Source: Streptomyces sp. NBC_01233
GTDB taxonomy: Bacteria > Actinomycetota > Actinomycetes > Streptomycetales > Streptomycetaceae
Reading direction: 5' to 3'
Length of the DNA: 64,000 nucleotides
NCBI RefSeq assembly: GCF_035989305.1
Contig: NZ_CP108514.1
Coordinates: forward strand, 5,185,501 to 5,249,500
Position 1 is the stretch's first letter. The number at the start of each line of letters is the position of its first letter. The position numbers and the translations under genes were made by a program. Below, in pieces: positions 35,281 through 46,438 of this stretch. Below the pieces are notes generated by a model, which saw nothing but the letters and a program-made list of their open reading frames with translations, was not told where the DNA came from and did not search any database.

Positions 35281-36921
35281 CTAGAAGCCTCGGGTCCGCT
35301 TCGCCGCACGGCGCTTGGCGGCGCTCGCGGCCCCCGGGATGCGCATGAACAGCCGGGAGGTCTCCGACCCGAGGTTGACCCCGATGGCGATGGCCAGTGC
35401 GATGGCCGCCGCGTTCACCAGGGAGCCCAGCCCCTCGTTCAGCCGGTTCTCGGCGATCAGCAGCAGCCCGTAGTACGTCGCCGAGCCGGGCAGCAGTGGG
35501 CCGATGGCGGCCGTCACGTACGGCAGGGCGGAAGCGAAGCGGTAACGGGAGAAGAGCTGCCCGAAGAGGCCCACGAGCCCGGCGGCGATGGCGGTGGACG
35601 GCACGGGCGGGATGCCGCCCGCGTAGTGCAGGGCGCCGAAGGTGATCCAGGCGACCCCGCCGTTGAGGGTCACGATCCACACGGTGGAACGTTCCTGCTG
35701 GAGCAGGATCGCGAAGGTGAAGACCAGCACCATCGAAGCCGCGATCTGGATCAGCGGTCGCTGCTGGATCTCCAGGACCTCCTCCGGCCGGGGGGAGGCG
35801 TCGAACTGCAGGCCGACGTAGAGCACGACCAGCACGCCCATGATGATGCCGATGAAGAGGTACATGACCTCCAGCAGCCGGGCGGAGGCGGTGATGTAGA
35901 AGCCGGTCAGACCGTCCTGCACGGCCGCGACCAGGGCCCGCCCGGGCAGCAGCGCGAAGAGCCCGCCGGTGATCACGGCGGAGGCCTTGACGTCGATCCC
36001 GGTCATGCTCAGCGCCACCCCGATCGCGGCCGGCGGCATCGCCGCGACCACGAACTGGTAGAACTCCGGCAGCCCGCGGCCGGCGCACAGCCAGGCCAGC
36101 CGGTCACCGAGGACCGCGCCGAGCGCCGCCGCGATGAAGACCAGCACCCCGCCGCCGACCAGGGTGGAGGCGGCGCCGGCGAGCAGCCCGGCGGCCGCCG
36201 TGAGCATCCAGCCGGGGTACGGGTGCCGGTTGCGGCGGATCTCGGCGAGGCGCCGGTAGGCCTCCTCCAGCGAGATCTCGATCTCGGGGGCGCTGATGTC
36301 GTCCACCAGCCGGTAGACGGCCGAGAGCCGGTTGTAGTCGGTGCCGCGGCGGCGCACGGTCCGGTTCGCCGATACCGGGTGGTCCACCAGCGAGGGCTGG
36401 TGGGTGATCGACAGCAGGGTGAAGGTGACGGTGGGCTCGCAGCGGTCCAGCCCGTAGGAGCGGGTCACCGCGAACATGGCGGCCTCCACGTCCTCGGCGC
36501 CCTCGCCGCCCGCGAGCAGCAGCTCGCCGATGCGCAGGGTCAGGTCGAGCACGCGGCCCACGGCGGGCCCGGCCTCGCTCGGCCGGTGTACGAGATCCGG
36601 TACGGGACGCACGTCGACCGGCATGCGCAGCATCGTGCGCATGCGGTCCTGCCAGGGCGATTCCTTCAGCTGGGCCAGGGGGAAGTCCTGGCCGGGGGTG
36701 TAGGCGGGCGGGGAGTGCGCGGCGCTGTAGGTGGCCGGGGTGGCGAAGGCCGATCCCCCGGGCTCGGGCTGCACCGGCTCGGCGCCGGCCGGACGGGCGA
36801 ACTCCGAGGTGGGCTGGTCCTCGTCGAGGGCCTCCGGCTCCATCCCGGGCGGCGGCGTGAAGGCGCTGTGCGCCTCGTCGGACTGGGGCTTCCTGTCCTC
36901 TGCCCCGTCGGCCTCCGCCAC
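35281..36921 (-). CDS. ThrE-family threonine/serine exporter
   Basis: The 546-residue protein has a long hydrophilic N-terminus, then the ThrE N-domain (LRIGELLLAGGEGAEDVEAA, TVTFTLLSITHQPSL) and about ten membrane helices, with the second domain near the end (VTAAIGPLLPGSATYYGLLL). The family exports threonine and serine. It is a full-length fusion of the ThrE and ThrE_2 domains. No regulator is adjacent. Confidence 0.9.
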   Translation of the reverse strand: MAEADGAEDRKPQSDEAHSAFTPPPGMEPEALDEDQPTSEFARPAGAEPVQPEPGGSAFATPATYSAAHSPPAYTPGQDFPLAQLKESPWQDRMRTMLRMPVDVRPVPDLVHRPSEAGPAVGRVLDLTLRIGELLLAGGEGAEDVEAAMFAVTRSYGLDRCEPTVTFTLLSITHQPSLVDHPVSANRTVRRRGTDYNRLSAVYRLVDDISAPEIEISLEEAYRRLAEIRRNRHPYPGWMLTAAAGLLAGAASTLVGGGVLVFIAAALGAVLGDRLAWLCAGRGLPEFYQFVVAAMPPAAIGVALSMTGIDVKASAVITGGLFALLPGRALVAAVQDGLTGFYITASARLLEVMYLFIGIIMGVLVVLYVGLQFDASPRPEEVLEIQQRPLIQIAASMVLVFTFAILLQQERSTVWIVTLNGGVAWITFGALHYAGGIPPVPSTAIAAGLVGLFGQLFSRYRFASALPYVTAAIGPLLPGSATYYGLLLIAENRLNEGLGSLVNAAAIALAIAIGVNLGSETSRLFMRIPGAASAAKRRAAKRTRGF

Positions 36922-36989
36922 GCGTCCTCCAGTCCGTGATCACCTGCCGTATCAGTATGCGGAACCGCTTCCTCCATGGCGAAGGCGGG

Positions 36990-37080
36990 CCGCCGGCGCC
37001 GGATCCGGCCTCGCCGGCCTTCGAGGCGCGGGGTCGGGGGGCGCAGCCCCCGGTCGGGGCGCAGCCCGGCTCCGCACGCG
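36990..37080. repeat. GC-rich palindromic intergenic repeat
   Basis: The block holds GCCGGCGCCGGATCCGGCC and CTTCGAGGCGCGGGGTCGGG, of the same family as at 35.1 kb. Confidence 0.55.
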
Positions 37081-37083
37081 ACA

Positions 37084-37116
37084 ACGGGCGGCACCCCCTC
37101 CGGGGTACCGCCCGCC
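37084..37116. terminator. Terminator downstream of ppa
   Basis: GGGCGGCACCCC pairs with GGGGTACCGCCC (one mismatch) around a short loop, between the ppa stop and the thrE start, which point the same way. Confidence 0.6.
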
Positions 37117-37169
37117 ATGTCACAAGGAGCACGGGGGAGTCCCCCGGCCCGTTACCGCCGAGCGCGAGC

Positions 37170-37664
37170 TCAGTGGTGGCCGCCCTGCGCCTCGAGGCGC
37201 TTGTACGAGGCCTCGATCTCGGCCTCGGCCTCGGCACGGCCGACCCAGTCCGCGCCCTCGACGGACTTGCCCGGCTCCAGGTCCTTGTAGACCTCGAAGA
37301 AGTGCTGGATCTCCAGGCGGTCGAACTCGGAGACGTGGTGGATGTCGCGCAGGTGCTCGACACGCGGGTCGGAGGCCGGCACGCAGAGCAGCTTGTCGTC
37401 TCCGCCCGCCTCGTCCGTCATGCGGAACATGCCGATGGCGCGGCACTTGATCAGGCAGCCGGGGAAGGTCGGCTCGTCCAGGATGACCAGCGCGTCCAGC
37501 GGGTCGCCGTCCTCGCCGAGGGTGTTCTCGACGAAGCCGTAGTCGGCCGGGTAGCTGGTCGAGGTGAAGAGGCGACGGTCCAGACGGATCCGGCCGGTCT
37601 CGTGGTCCACCTCGTACTTGTTCCGCGAACCCTTGGGGATCTCGATGGTGACGTCGAACTCCAC
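37170..37664 (-). CDS. ppa: Inorganic pyrophosphatase (family I)
   Basis: The 164-residue cytoplasmic enzyme hydrolyses pyrophosphate to phosphate. The family I signature with its three aspartates is [36 protein letters not shown] and [12 protein letters not shown] complete the active site. The GTG at 37664 was chosen because GGAGGAG lies six bases upstream; an ATG at 37679 is the alternative. It is divergent from dac, as in other Streptomyces. Confidence 0.96.
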   Translation of the reverse strand: MEFDVTIEIPKGSRNKYEVDHETGRIRLDRRLFTSTSYPADYGFVENTLGEDGDPLDALVILDEPTFPGCLIKCRAIGMFRMTDEAGGDDKLLCVPASDPRVEHLRDIHHVSEFDRLEIQHFFEVYKDLEPGKSVEGADWVGRAEAEAEIEASYKRLEAQGGHH

Positions 37665-37874
37665 GTCCTGCTCCTCCATGATCAGCTTCAGCAGCCTGAA
37701 TGCTTCGAGACCGCATTTGATTCGATACGCGCGCGTCCGGCCCAGCCTCCCGCAGACTCCGTCCGGAGGGACCCCCAGAGGTGCCCCGGCCGGTGGGGTG
37801 CCATGCTCGCGGCAAGACGCAGTGGTTAAGTGTCCCTCACGCATATGTGTGATCGCGAAAGGGGCTGGTCCGAG

Positions 37875-39329
37875 GTGCCATTGGTCAAGTCGTGGCAGCT
37901 CATCGCGGGTGCGGCCGTCGCCGGCCTCGCCCTGTCGGTGGCAGCGGTGGCCGCTGCCGGTCCATGGGACTCCGGCCAGCGTAAGGCCGAGCGGGACAGG
38001 GCCGCCTCCTGGGGCCCTACGGGTGGCGCAGATCACGGTGGAGGGCCCGGCTCCGGGCTCCTGCCGCAGGCCGCGCCCAGCGCCCCCGGAGTGCTCGGCG
38101 CGATCGGCCCCGGCGTCGCGCGGGGCCAGGCGGCCGCCCCCGCCGCCTCCGGGAAGCTCGCCGCCGCGCTGGGACCGCTGCTCGCCGACCCCGCCCTCGG
38201 CACCGTACGCACCGCCTCCGTCGTCGACACCGCCACCGGGCAGGTGCTCTACGAGTCCGGGGCGCGGGACGCCATGACCCCCGCGTCGACCGTCAAGATC
38301 GTCACCGCCGCCGCCGCGCTGGCCGCGCTCGGACCCGAGCACCGGATCAGGACCACCGTCGTGCCCGGAGCCGCCCCCGGACAGATCGTCCTGGTCGGCG
38401 GCGGAGACCCCTCCCTCACCGCGAAGAAGAAGAGCCCCGCCGGATCCGGCGGCAGCCTCGTCGCGCTCGCCGCCGACACCGCGCAGGCCCTCAAGGCGGC
38501 CGGAACCGACACCGTGACCCTCGGCTACGACGACAGCCTCTACACCGGCCCCGCCCGCCACCCGATCGGCGTGAACCCCAACATCGCGCTCGTGACCGCC
38601 CTGACGGCCGACGAGGGCCGCCCCGACGACTCCACCTCCGGGCCCGTGGACCGGACCGGGGACCCGTCCAAGGACGCCGCCCGCGCCTTCCGCACACTGC
38701 TCACGGAGCGCGGCATCAAGGTCACCGGCGAACCGGCCAAGGCCAAGCCCGCCGCCGACGGGTCCGCTGCCGCCCAGCCGCTCGCCACCACCCTCTCCAC
38801 CCCGGTGGCCGGGCTCGTCGAGCGGATGCTGACCAACAGCGACAACGACATCGCCGAGGCCCTCGCCCGGCACACCGCCCTCGCCTCCGGCCAGCCCGCC
38901 AGCTTCGAAGGCGCGGAGAAGGCCGTCGCCGCCAAGCTCGCCGCCCTCGGCGTGGACACAGCGGGCTCCCGCTTCGCCGACGGCAGCGGCCTGAACCGCG
39001 CCGACAAGGTCAGCGCCGGCCTGCTGACCGGCCTCCTCACCAAGGCCGCCGACCCGCAGCGCCCGGAGCTGCGGCCGGTCCTCACCGGGCTGCCCGTCGC
39101 CGGCTTCACCGGGACCCTGCGCGGCCGCAACGCGGGCACCTCCCCGGCCGCGGGCCTGCTCCGGGCCAAGACCGGCACCCTCACGGGCGTGAACTCCCTC
39201 TCCGGGACCGTCGTCGACCCCTCCGGCCGACTGCTCGCCTTCGCTTTCCTGACCGCGAACAGTCCCGGCCCCGAGGGCGCCGAGAAGGCCCTCGACAAGC
39301 TGGCGGCGGCCGTCACGACCGCTTCGTAG
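37875..39329 (+). CDS. dacB: D-alanyl-D-alanine carboxypeptidase, S13 family
   Basis: The exported enzyme has an N-terminal membrane segment ([20 protein letters not shown]) and the S13 motifs: S-x-x-K in [16 protein letters not shown]-x-N in [13 protein letters not shown] and K-T-G in [16 protein letters not shown]. It trims the stem peptide of peptidoglycan. The GTG at 37875 gives 484 residues; an ATG at 37830 is also in frame, and the true start is uncertain. It begins the rightward core block that ends with folE. Confidence 0.92.
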   Translation: MPLVKSWQLIAGAAVAGLALSVAAVAAAGPWDSGQRKAERDRAASWGPTGGADHGGGPGSGLLPQAAPSAPGVLGAIGPGVARGQAAAPAASGKLAAALGPLLADPALGTVRTASVVDTATGQVLYESGARDAMTPASTVKIVTAAAALAALGPEHRIRTTVVPGAAPGQIVLVGGGDPSLTAKKKSPAGSGGSLVALAADTAQALKAAGTDTVTLGYDDSLYTGPARHPIGVNPNIALVTALTADEGRPDDSTSGPVDRTGDPSKDAARAFRTLLTERGIKVTGEPAKAKPAADGSAAAQPLATTLSTPVAGLVERMLTNSDNDIAEALARHTALASGQPASFEGAEKAVAAKLAALGVDTAGSRFADGSGLNRADKVSAGLLTGLLTKAADPQRPELRPVLTGLPVAGFTGTLRGRNAGTSPAAGLLRAKTGTLTGVNSLSGTVVDPSGRLLAFAFLTANSPGPEGAEKALDKLAAAVTTAS

Positions 39330-39367
39330 GGGGTCCGCCGGGCGCCCTGCCCACGTACGGTTGACGC

Positions 39368-40504
39368 ATGACGAGCATCAGTGGTGCGGAGATGGTCGAC
39401 TGGAACCTCGCGGTGGCGACCGCGACCCGTTTGGTGCGACCCGGGCCGGAGGTCACCCGGGACGAGGCACGGGCGGTCGTCGCGGAGCTGCGCGGGCACG
39501 CCAGGACCTCGGAACGGCACGTGCGCGAGTTCACCCGCATGATCGCGGAAGGGGCCGCCGTCCCCGACACCCCCGTCCTGGTCGTCGACCGGGCAGGCTG
39601 GGTCAAGGCCAACGTCGCCGGATTCCGAGAGCTGCTCCAACCGCTCCTCGGCAAGATGCAGGACCGCCGCGCGGGCGCCCCCGGCGGGGCCGTGCTCGGC
39701 GCGGTCGGCGGCAAGGTCACCGGCGTCGAGCTGGGCATGCTGCTGAGCTTCCTGGCCTCCCGGGTCCTCGGCCAGTACGAGACCTTCGCGCCGGTCTCGC
39801 GCGACCTGCCGGCCTCGGCCGCGGGCGGCCGGCTGCTGCTCGTCGCCCCCAACATCGTGCACGTCGAGCGCGAGCTGGAGGTGAACCCGCACGACTTCCG
39901 GCTGTGGGTGTGCCTGCACGAGGAGACGCACCGTACACAGTTCACGGCCGTCCCGTGGCTGCGCGACCACCTCGAAGGCGAAATCCAGACGTTCCTGGGC
40001 GCCACCGAAGTGGACCCGGCGACCGTCCTGGAGCGCATCCGGGAAGCCGCCCAGTCCTTCGCGGGCGCCCGCCCCGACGCCGAGCGCGGCGACGAGGGGC
40101 GCTCCTTCGTCGAGCTCGTGCAGACCCCCGAACAGCGCGAGATCCTGGGCCGCCTCACCGCCGTCATGTCCCTCCTGGAAGGCCACGCCGACTTCGTCAT
40201 GGACGGGGTCGGCCCCCAGGTGGTGCCTTCGGTGGCCGAGATCCGCGAGAAGTTCCAGCAGCGCAGGGCCAGCGGAGCCGGCCGTCTCGACGCCGCCCTG
40301 CGCAAGCTCCTCGGCCTCGACGCCAAGCTGCGCCAGTACCGCGACGGCGAGCGCTTCGTGCGCGGCGTCGTCGGCCAGGTCGGCATGGACGGCTTTAACC
40401 GGGTCTGGACCTCCCCGAACACACTGCCGACCAAGGCCGAGATCGCCAAGCCCGCCGACTGGGTCGCCCGAGTCCACCGCAAGGGGAGCGAAGAGAGCGA
40501 ATGA
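39368..40504 (+). CDS. DUF2342 zinc metalloprotease-like protein
   Basis: The 378-residue protein has the H-E-x-x-H motif in [20 protein letters not shown] and a downstream glutamate in [15 protein letters not shown], as in the actinobacterial zinc_metalloprotease/DUF2342 family. Members are encoded next to dac and tilS across actinobacteria; their substrate is unknown. It starts 38 bases after dacB. Confidence 0.9.
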   Translation: MTSISGAEMVDWNLAVATATRLVRPGPEVTRDEARAVVAELRGHARTSERHVREFTRMIAEGAAVPDTPVLVVDRAGWVKANVAGFRELLQPLLGKMQDRRAGAPGGAVLGAVGGKVTGVELGMLLSFLASRVLGQYETFAPVSRDLPASAAGGRLLLVAPNIVHVERELEVNPHDFRLWVCLHEETHRTQFTAVPWLRDHLEGEIQTFLGATEVDPATVLERIREAAQSFAGARPDAERGDEGRSFVELVQTPEQREILGRLTAVMSLLEGHADFVMDGVGPQVVPSVAEIREKFQQRRASGAGRLDAALRKLLGLDAKLRQYRDGERFVRGVVGQVGMDGFNRVWTSPNTLPTKAEIAKPADWVARVHRKGSEESE

Positions 40505-40745
40505 GGGTGACTCAAGGGGCGTAAACATGTCTCACTGGGGGAAGCAGCGTCACCCGTCCGAGGGACCGTGAGCCGTGGAAGGGCGTGCGATGCTCGGGGA
40601 ACGGCCGAGTTCTGTCACCATCAACGCACTCTGAGTGACATTCCTGAGTGGCAGCCCCCGCCCGGCGGGGGTGCCGGGCACCACCCCCAGCGCACCACAC
40701 CCCAACGCCTCCGAGGCATCCGAACTCCATCGAAGGGCACCGGAC

Positions 40746-41780
40746 ATGGGTCCCCATCCTGCGGTCGCGGCGATACGCCTGGCGGTCCGCCGCGTACTCC
40801 ACGACGTCCTCACCGACCTCACCGACACTCCCGCCGGCCCCCGCACCGCAGCGGGCACCCGGCCGCTCGTCCTCGTCGCGTGCTCCGGCGGCGCCGACTC
40901 CATGGCGCTCGCCTCGGCCCTCGCGTTCGAGGCCCCCAAACTCGGCATCCGGGCCGGCGGCATCACCGTCGACCACGGCCTCCAGCCGGGCTCCGACCTG
41001 CGCGCCGCCGAGGTCGTCACCCGCATGACCGCACTCCGCCTCGACCCGGTGGAGTCCGTCGCCGTGCGCGTCGGCCGCGACGGCGGACCCGAGGCCGCCG
41101 CCCGCGACGCCCGCTACGGGGCCCTGGACGAGGCCGCAGACCGCCTCGGCGCCGCCGCCGTGCTCCTGGGCCACACCCGGGACGATCAAGCCGAAACCGT
41201 CCTGCTGGGCCTCGCCCGCGGCTCCGGGATCCGCTCGCTGTCCGGCATGGCCGAAAAGTCCGGAGGCCCCGGCCGCAGCCACCGCTACCGCCGCCCCTTC
41301 CTCCAGGTCGACCGGCAGACCGCCCGCAAGGCCTGCATGGTCCAGTCCCTCGCCGTCTGGGACGACCCGCACAACATCGACCCCGCCTACACCCGCTCCC
41401 GCCTGCGCCACGAGGGACTGCCCGCCCTGGAGAAGGCGCTGGGCAAGGGGGTCGTCGAGGCCCTGGCCCGCACCGCCCAGCTCTCCCGCGACGACGCCGA
41501 CGCCCTGGACGCCTGGGCCGCGGAGGCCGAGACCGGCGTACGGGACGCGGACGGCCGCCTGGAGTGCGCCAAGCTGTACGCCCTGCCCCCGGCCGTCCGC
41601 CGCCGGGTGCTGCGCAGGGCCGTGGTCGCCGCCGGCTCTCCCGCGGGTTCCCTCTTCGCCCGCCACATCGAGGAAGTCGACCGGCTCATCACCGGATGGC
41701 GCGGCCAGGGCGCCATCAACCTGCCCGGACGGGTGGAGGCCCAGCGGCAGGGTGGCAGACTTGTCATCCGGCAGGGCTGA
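40746..41780 (+). CDS. tilS: tRNA(Ile)-lysidine synthetase
   Basis: The 344-residue enzyme converts C34 of tRNA-Ile(CAU) to lysidine using ATP and lysine. The PP-loop is [16 protein letters not shown], followed by [16 protein letters not shown] and [20 protein letters not shown]. The ATG at 40746 starts the conserved region. It belongs to the rightward operon with hpt and ftsH. Confidence 0.95.
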   Translation: MGPHPAVAAIRLAVRRVLHDVLTDLTDTPAGPRTAAGTRPLVLVACSGGADSMALASALAFEAPKLGIRAGGITVDHGLQPGSDLRAAEVVTRMTALRLDPVESVAVRVGRDGGPEAAARDARYGALDEAADRLGAAAVLLGHTRDDQAETVLLGLARGSGIRSLSGMAEKSGGPGRSHRYRRPFLQVDRQTARKACMVQSLAVWDDPHNIDPAYTRSRLRHEGLPALEKALGKGVVEALARTAQLSRDDADALDAWAAEAETGVRDADGRLECAKLYALPPAVRRRVLRRAVVAAGSPAGSLFARHIEEVDRLITGWRGQGAINLPGRVEAQRQGGRLVIRQG

Positions 41781-41846
41781 TTGGTGCTGAAACACGGCTG
41801 AGTCCTCCGGGGGACACCCCCGGAGCCCCGGCCGACAACGAAAGTG

Positions 41847-42407
41847 ATGCGGGTGGACGAGAAGGACATGGGCAACGACCTCCAGTCGGTGCTCATCACC
41901 AAGGAAGAGATCGACGCGAAGCTGGCCGAGCTGGCCGCGAAGATCGACGCGGAGTACGCGGGCAAGGACCTGCTCATCGTCGGTGTGCTCAAGGGTGCCG
42001 TGATGGTGATGGCGGACCTGGCGCGTGCCTTGTCCACCCCGCTCACCATGGACTGGATGGCGGTGTCCTCGTACGGCGCCGGAACCCAGTCCTCGGGTGT
42101 GGTCCGGATCCTCAAGGACCTGGACACCGACATCAAGGACAAGCACGTCCTGATCGTCGAGGACATCATCGACTCCGGTCTGACGCTGTCCTGGCTGCTG
42201 TCGAACCTGGGCTCCCGCCAGCCGGCCTCCCTCGAGGTCGTCACGCTGCTGCGCAAGCCCGAGGCCGCGAAGGTCGCGATCGACGTGAAGTGGGTCGGCT
42301 TCGACATCCCCAACGAGTTCGTGGTGGGCTACGGCCTCGACTACGCGGAGAAGTACCGCAACCTGCCGTTCGTCGGCACGCTCGCCCCGCACGTCTACGG
42401 CGGCTGA
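41847..42407 (+). CDS. hpt: Hypoxanthine phosphoribosyltransferase
   Basis: The 186-residue enzyme salvages hypoxanthine and guanine with PRPP. The PRPP-binding motif is [19 protein letters not shown], and the purine-binding region is [16 protein letters not shown] ([19 protein letters not shown]). Start choices are GTG 41844, ATG 41847 or ATG 41868; the last has AGAAGG close by, so the start is uncertain by up to eight codons. It lies between tilS and ftsH, the usual order. Confidence 0.95.
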   Translation: MRVDEKDMGNDLQSVLITKEEIDAKLAELAAKIDAEYAGKDLLIVGVLKGAVMVMADLARALSTPLTMDWMAVSSYGAGTQSSGVVRILKDLDTDIKDKHVLIVEDIIDSGLTLSWLLSNLGSRQPASLEVVTLLRKPEAAKVAIDVKWVGFDIPNEFVVGYGLDYAEKYRNLPFVGTLAPHVYGG

Positions 42408-42623
42408 TCCCGCTCCCGGTCCCCGGGGCCCGTTGCGGGAACCAGCGCACGCTCCGGGGAACCTGTGGGCGATTCCCGCCGTTGGAGCAGGGGAAGGCGG
42501 GTCTGTCAGCCGTCCCACGGGGCCGCGGGTGACAATACAGGGGTACATTCCGAAGAACAGTCTTTACTCACAGCAGCATTTACCTACGGGCAGGAGGGAC
42601 GGGGTGCCTGGCGCCCCGTATGG

Positions 42624-44660
42624 ATGGACGTGAAGCGATACTTCCGTTGGCCGGTCATGTGGATCGTGCTGGCCGTCCTCGCCGTGGTCGTGTTGATGAA
42701 TGTCGTCGGCTCCGGCGGCGGCTACAAGTCGGTGGACACCAGCGAGGTCATCAAGGCGATCAACACTGGCCAGGTGGAGACAGCGAAGCTGACCACCGGC
42801 GACAGCCAGATGATCAAGATCGAGCTGCGCGACGGCCAGAAGCTCGGCAAGCACGACGGCAGCAAGTTCCAGGCCAACTACATCGGGGATCAGGGCGTCC
42901 AGCTCGCCCAGAACCTCCAGACCAAGTACGACGCCGGTCAGATCCCGGACGGGTACTCCGTCACTCCGGACAAGACCAGCCCGTTCCTGAGCGTTCTCCT
43001 CTCGCTCCTCCCCTTCGTCCTCATCGTCGTTGTCTTCCTGTTCCTGATGAACCAGATGCAGGGCGGCGGCTCCCGGGTCATGAACTTCGGGAAGTCCAAG
43101 GCCAAGCTCATCACCAAGGACACCCCGAAGACGACGTTCGCCGATGTCGCGGGCGCGGACGAGGCCGTCGAGGAACTCCACGAGATCAAGGAGTTCCTCC
43201 AGGAGCCGGCGAAGTTCCAGGCCGTCGGCGCCAAGATCCCCAAGGGCGTGCTGCTGTACGGCCCGCCCGGCACCGGAAAGACCCTGCTCGCGCGCGCCGT
43301 CGCGGGCGAGGCCGGTGTCCCCTTCTACTCGATCTCCGGATCCGACTTCGTCGAGATGTTCGTCGGTGTCGGTGCCTCGCGTGTCCGTGACCTGTTCGAG
43401 CAGGCCAAGGCCAACGCCCCGGCGATCGTCTTCGTCGACGAGATCGACGCCGTCGGCCGGCACCGCGGTGCGGGTCTCGGCGGCGGCCACGACGAGCGCG
43501 AGCAGACCCTCAACCAGCTGCTGGTCGAGATGGACGGCTTCGACGTGAAGGGCGGCGTCATCCTGATCGCCGCCACGAACCGTCCGGACATCCTCGACCC
43601 GGCACTCCTGCGCCCGGGCCGCTTCGACCGGCAGATCGCGGTCGACCGTCCCGACATGCAGGGCCGTCTGGAGATCCTCAAGGTCCACCAGAAGGGCAAG
43701 CCGGTCGCCCCGGACGTCGACCTGGGCGCCGTTGCCCGTCGTACGCCCGGCTTCACCGGTGCCGATCTCTCCAACGTCCTGAACGAGGCCGCGCTGCTCA
43801 CGGCCCGCTCGGACAAGAAGCTGGTCGACAACCACGCGCTGGACGAGGCGATCGACCGTGTCGTGGCGGGCCCGCAGAAGCGGACCCGGATCATGTCGGA
43901 CCGGGAAAAGAAGATCACCGCGTACCACGAGGGCGGACACGCCCTGGTCGCGGCGGCCTCCCCGAACTCCGACCCGGTCCACAAGATCACGATCCTGTCC
44001 CGCGGCCGGGCCCTGGGCTACACCATGGTCCTGCCCGACGAGGACAAGTACTCGACCACGCGCAACGAGATGCTCGACCAGCTGGCGTACATGCTGGGCG
44101 GGCGCGCGGCCGAGGAGCTGGTCTTCCACGACCCGACCACGGGCGCGGCGAACGACATCGAGAAGGCCACCGCCACGGCGCGGGCCATGGTCACGCAGTA
44201 CGGCATGACCGAGCGTCTCGGTGCGATCAAGTTCGGCGGCGACAACACCGAGCCGTTCCTGGGCCGCGAGATGTCGCACCCGCGGGACTACTCGGAAGAG
44301 GTCGCGGCGCTGGTCGACGAAGAGGTCAAGAAGCTCATCGAGACCGCGCACAACGAGGCCTGGGAGATCCTCGTCGAGAACCGTGACGTCCTCGACAACC
44401 TGGTCCTCGCGCTGCTGGAGAAGGAGACGCTGAACAAGGAGCAGATCGCCGAGATCTTCTCGACGATCGTGAAGCGTCCGGCCCGCCCCGCGTGGACCGG
44501 CTCCTCCCGCCGCACCCCCTCCACCCGTCCGCCGGTGCTCTCTCCCAAGGAGCTCCAGCTGACGAACTCGGCGAACGGCACCTCGGCGACCACCGCCGTC
44601 ACGCCGGTCTCCACGGAGAAGGGCATCGAGGTGGCCCCCGAGGAGCGCCCCGAGGTCTGA
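42624..44660 (+). CDS. ftsH: ATP-dependent zinc metalloprotease FtsH
   Basis: The 678-residue membrane protease degrades unneeded membrane and soluble proteins. Two membrane helices flank an extracytoplasmic domain ([18 protein letters not shown] and [19 protein letters not shown]). The AAA module has Walker [15 protein letters not shown], Walker [16 protein letters not shown] and an SRH with [20 protein letters not shown]. The zinc site is [16 protein letters not shown]. The start at 42624 ([10 protein letters not shown]) matches the family N-terminus. About 215 bases upstream hold no gene, and a promoter probably lies there. Confidence 0.97.
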   Translation: MDVKRYFRWPVMWIVLAVLAVVVLMNVVGSGGGYKSVDTSEVIKAINTGQVETAKLTTGDSQMIKIELRDGQKLGKHDGSKFQANYIGDQGVQLAQNLQTKYDAGQIPDGYSVTPDKTSPFLSVLLSLLPFVLIVVVFLFLMNQMQGGGSRVMNFGKSKAKLITKDTPKTTFADVAGADEAVEELHEIKEFLQEPAKFQAVGAKIPKGVLLYGPPGTGKTLLARAVAGEAGVPFYSISGSDFVEMFVGVGASRVRDLFEQAKANAPAIVFVDEIDAVGRHRGAGLGGGHDEREQTLNQLLVEMDGFDVKGGVILIAATNRPDILDPALLRPGRFDRQIAVDRPDMQGRLEILKVHQKGKPVAPDVDLGAVARRTPGFTGADLSNVLNEAALLTARSDKKLVDNHALDEAIDRVVAGPQKRTRIMSDREKKITAYHEGGHALVAAASPNSDPVHKITILSRGRALGYTMVLPDEDKYSTTRNEMLDQLAYMLGGRAAEELVFHDPTTGAANDIEKATATARAMVTQYGMTERLGAIKFGGDNTEPFLGREMSHPRDYSEEVAALVDEEVKKLIETAHNEAWEILVENRDVLDNLVLALLEKETLNKEQIAEIFSTIVKRPARPAWTGSSRRTPSTRPPVLSPKELQLTNSANGTSATTAVTPVSTEKGIEVAPEERPEV

Positions 44661-44677
44661 TCCACCCGGAATGGAAG

Positions 44678-44712
44678 CCGCGCCCCCCAGGTTCTAGCCT
44701 GGGGGGCGCGGC
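44678..44712 (+). terminator. Terminator between ftsH and folE
   Basis: GCCGCGCCCCCCAGG pairs with CCTGGGGGGCGCGGC around a six-base loop. It separates ftsH from folE, which therefore likely has its own promoter. Confidence 0.75.
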
Positions 44713-44772
44713 ACTTTCATCTGGTCATACTTGGGTGGCCGCGAGCGCTGTGCACACAGGAACGAGGAAGAG

Positions 44773-45381
44773 ATGACCGACCCAGTGACCCTGACCGGCG
44801 ACGAGGGCACGATCGGCGAGTTCGACGAGAAGCGCGCCGAGGCGGCGATTCGCGAGCTGCTGATCGCGGTCGGCGAGGACCCGGACCGGGAGGGTCTCCT
44901 CGAGACCCCGGCGCGCGTGGCACGGTCGTACCGGGAGATATTCGCCGGCCTGTACCAGCGGCCCGAAGAGGTCCTGACCACGACCTTCGACCTCGGCCAC
45001 GACGAGCTGGTCCTCGTGAAGGACATCGAGGTCATGAGTTCGTGTGAACATCATTTGGTCCCATTTCATGGAGTAGCCCACGTCGGCTACATCCCGTCCA
45101 TCGACGGCAAGATCACCGGCCTGTCGAAGCTGGCCCGCCTCGTGGACGTGTTCGCCCGCCGTCCCCAGGTGCAGGAGCGCCTGACCACGCAGATCGCGGA
45201 CTCCCTGATGGAGATCCTGGACCCGCGCGGGGTCATCGTGGTCATCGAGTGCGAGCACATGTGCATGACCATGCGCGGAGTCCGCAAGCCCGGCGCGAAG
45301 ACCATCACCTCGGCGGTCCGCGGCCAGCTGCGCGACCCCGCCACCCGCAACGAGGCAATGTCCCTGATCATGGCTCGCTAG
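44773..45381 (+). CDS. folE: GTP cyclohydrolase I
   Basis: The 202-residue enzyme makes dihydroneopterin triphosphate, the first step of folate synthesis. Zinc ligands are in [20 protein letters not shown] and in [37 protein letters not shown] is also conserved. GAGGAAGAG precedes the ATG. The other fol genes lie to the right on the opposite strand. Confidence 0.97.
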   Translation: MTDPVTLTGDEGTIGEFDEKRAEAAIRELLIAVGEDPDREGLLETPARVARSYREIFAGLYQRPEEVLTTTFDLGHDELVLVKDIEVMSSCEHHLVPFHGVAHVGYIPSIDGKITGLSKLARLVDVFARRPQVQERLTTQIADSLMEILDPRGVIVVIECEHMCMTMRGVRKPGAKTITSAVRGQLRDPATRNEAMSLIMAR

Positions 45382-45444
45382 CCGGATTGTCAGACCCGCC
45401 CGATAACGTCGTTGATCAGCTGATTCACTTGATCAGGGGGCGGG

Positions 45445-46434
45445 ATGGGCGGGCTGCCGAGCAAGCAGATCGTGAATGGGGTCGACGGGGCCGCTCAGGC
45501 GAGAACCTTCCGCGCGGGCGACCGGCTCTGGACGTTGGACGGCGACCGGACGGTACATACGGCCATTCTGGACGTGACCGCCGTGAAGGCCCGCGAGGTC
45601 GTGGATGTGGTCACGGACGGAAAGACGTTCACCGTGGCGCCGGACCAGTTACTGCGTACCCGCGACGGGTGGATCCCGGCCGGAGACGCCGCGGGCAGCA
45701 CGGTGGTGTGGACCCCGCCACGCAAGCTGTGCCGTACGCGTCTGACCATGCGGCCCGGCTATGAGTTCGGCTACTTGGTGGGTGCCACCTGTGCCGACGG
45801 CACGGTCGGCAAGAACTACGTGTCCCTGGTGGTGAACGACCTGGGGTTTGCGGCCAAGTACGCGACGTGCCTGACTTCGGCCACGGGCCTTCCCGCCCGC
45901 CTGGAACCCGTCATGAGGCCGTCCGGCTTCCTCCAGCGCGACATTCCCGGATTCCGCGTGCGCGTGGTCTCCTCGTACCTTGCGGACGTCCTACGGCAGT
46001 ACGTGGGGGGGGGCGACGCGCACCACATGCGTCAGGGCTTCCCCCGCGTCGTCATGAAAGACCTTGCCACCGTCGAAGGCTTCCTGGACGGATACGCGGA
46101 CGGCGACGGCTGCCGCCTCAAGCGCTGGCACGGTCGGACGATCACCAGCGCCAACGTTCCGTTTCTGGCGGAGCTGGCCGCGATCATCGGAGCCCGCTTC
46201 TCGCCTCTGAACGGGAAGGCATCGCAGCTGGTGGTCACCGACCGTTGGCAGCGGCGCGGTACCTTCGTGGCGGAGGAGCACTCCATACACCTCGTGGAGC
46301 GGCAGTCCGCGACGGTATCCGAGGTCCGGCCCCACACTGCCACTGGTGCCAAGCCCTTCACCCTCTACACCTACCGCCTCGACCCCTGCCTCGGCTTCCT
46401 GGTGAACGGGCACCTCGTCCGCGCGCCCTCCTGA
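45445..46434 (+). CDS. Free-standing intein-derived LAGLIDADG homing endonuclease-like protein
   Basis: The 329-residue protein has an intein/Hint layout with a DOD-type endonuclease in the middle. The N-terminal part (RTFRAGDRLWTLDG, EVVDVVTDGKTFTV) resembles splicing blocks A and B, but the block A cysteine is missing and the TxxH of block B reads APDQ (VAPDQLLRTRDGWIPAGD). LAGLIDADG motifs are at about residues 109-119 (GYLVGATCADG) and 212-222 (GFLDGYADGDG). The C-terminus FLVNGHLVRAPS looks like an intein end in which the final His-Asn is replaced by Arg-Ala. It therefore cannot splice and is a gene of its own. A GGGGGCGGG ribosome site precedes the ATG. It sits between folE and the leftward DUF3180-fol genes. 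Confidence 0.8.
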   Translation: MGGLPSKQIVNGVDGAAQARTFRAGDRLWTLDGDRTVHTAILDVTAVKAREVVDVVTDGKTFTVAPDQLLRTRDGWIPAGDAAGSTVVWTPPRKLCRTRLTMRPGYEFGYLVGATCADGTVGKNYVSLVVNDLGFAAKYATCLTSATGLPARLEPVMRPSGFLQRDIPGFRVRVVSSYLADVLRQYVGGGDAHHMRQGFPRVVMKDLATVEGFLDGYADGDGCRLKRWHGRTITSANVPFLAELAAIIGARFSPLNGKASQLVVTDRWQRRGTFVAEEHSIHLVERQSATVSEVRPHTATGAKPFTLYTYRLDPCLGFLVNGHLVRAPS

Positions 46435-46438
46435 CGGG

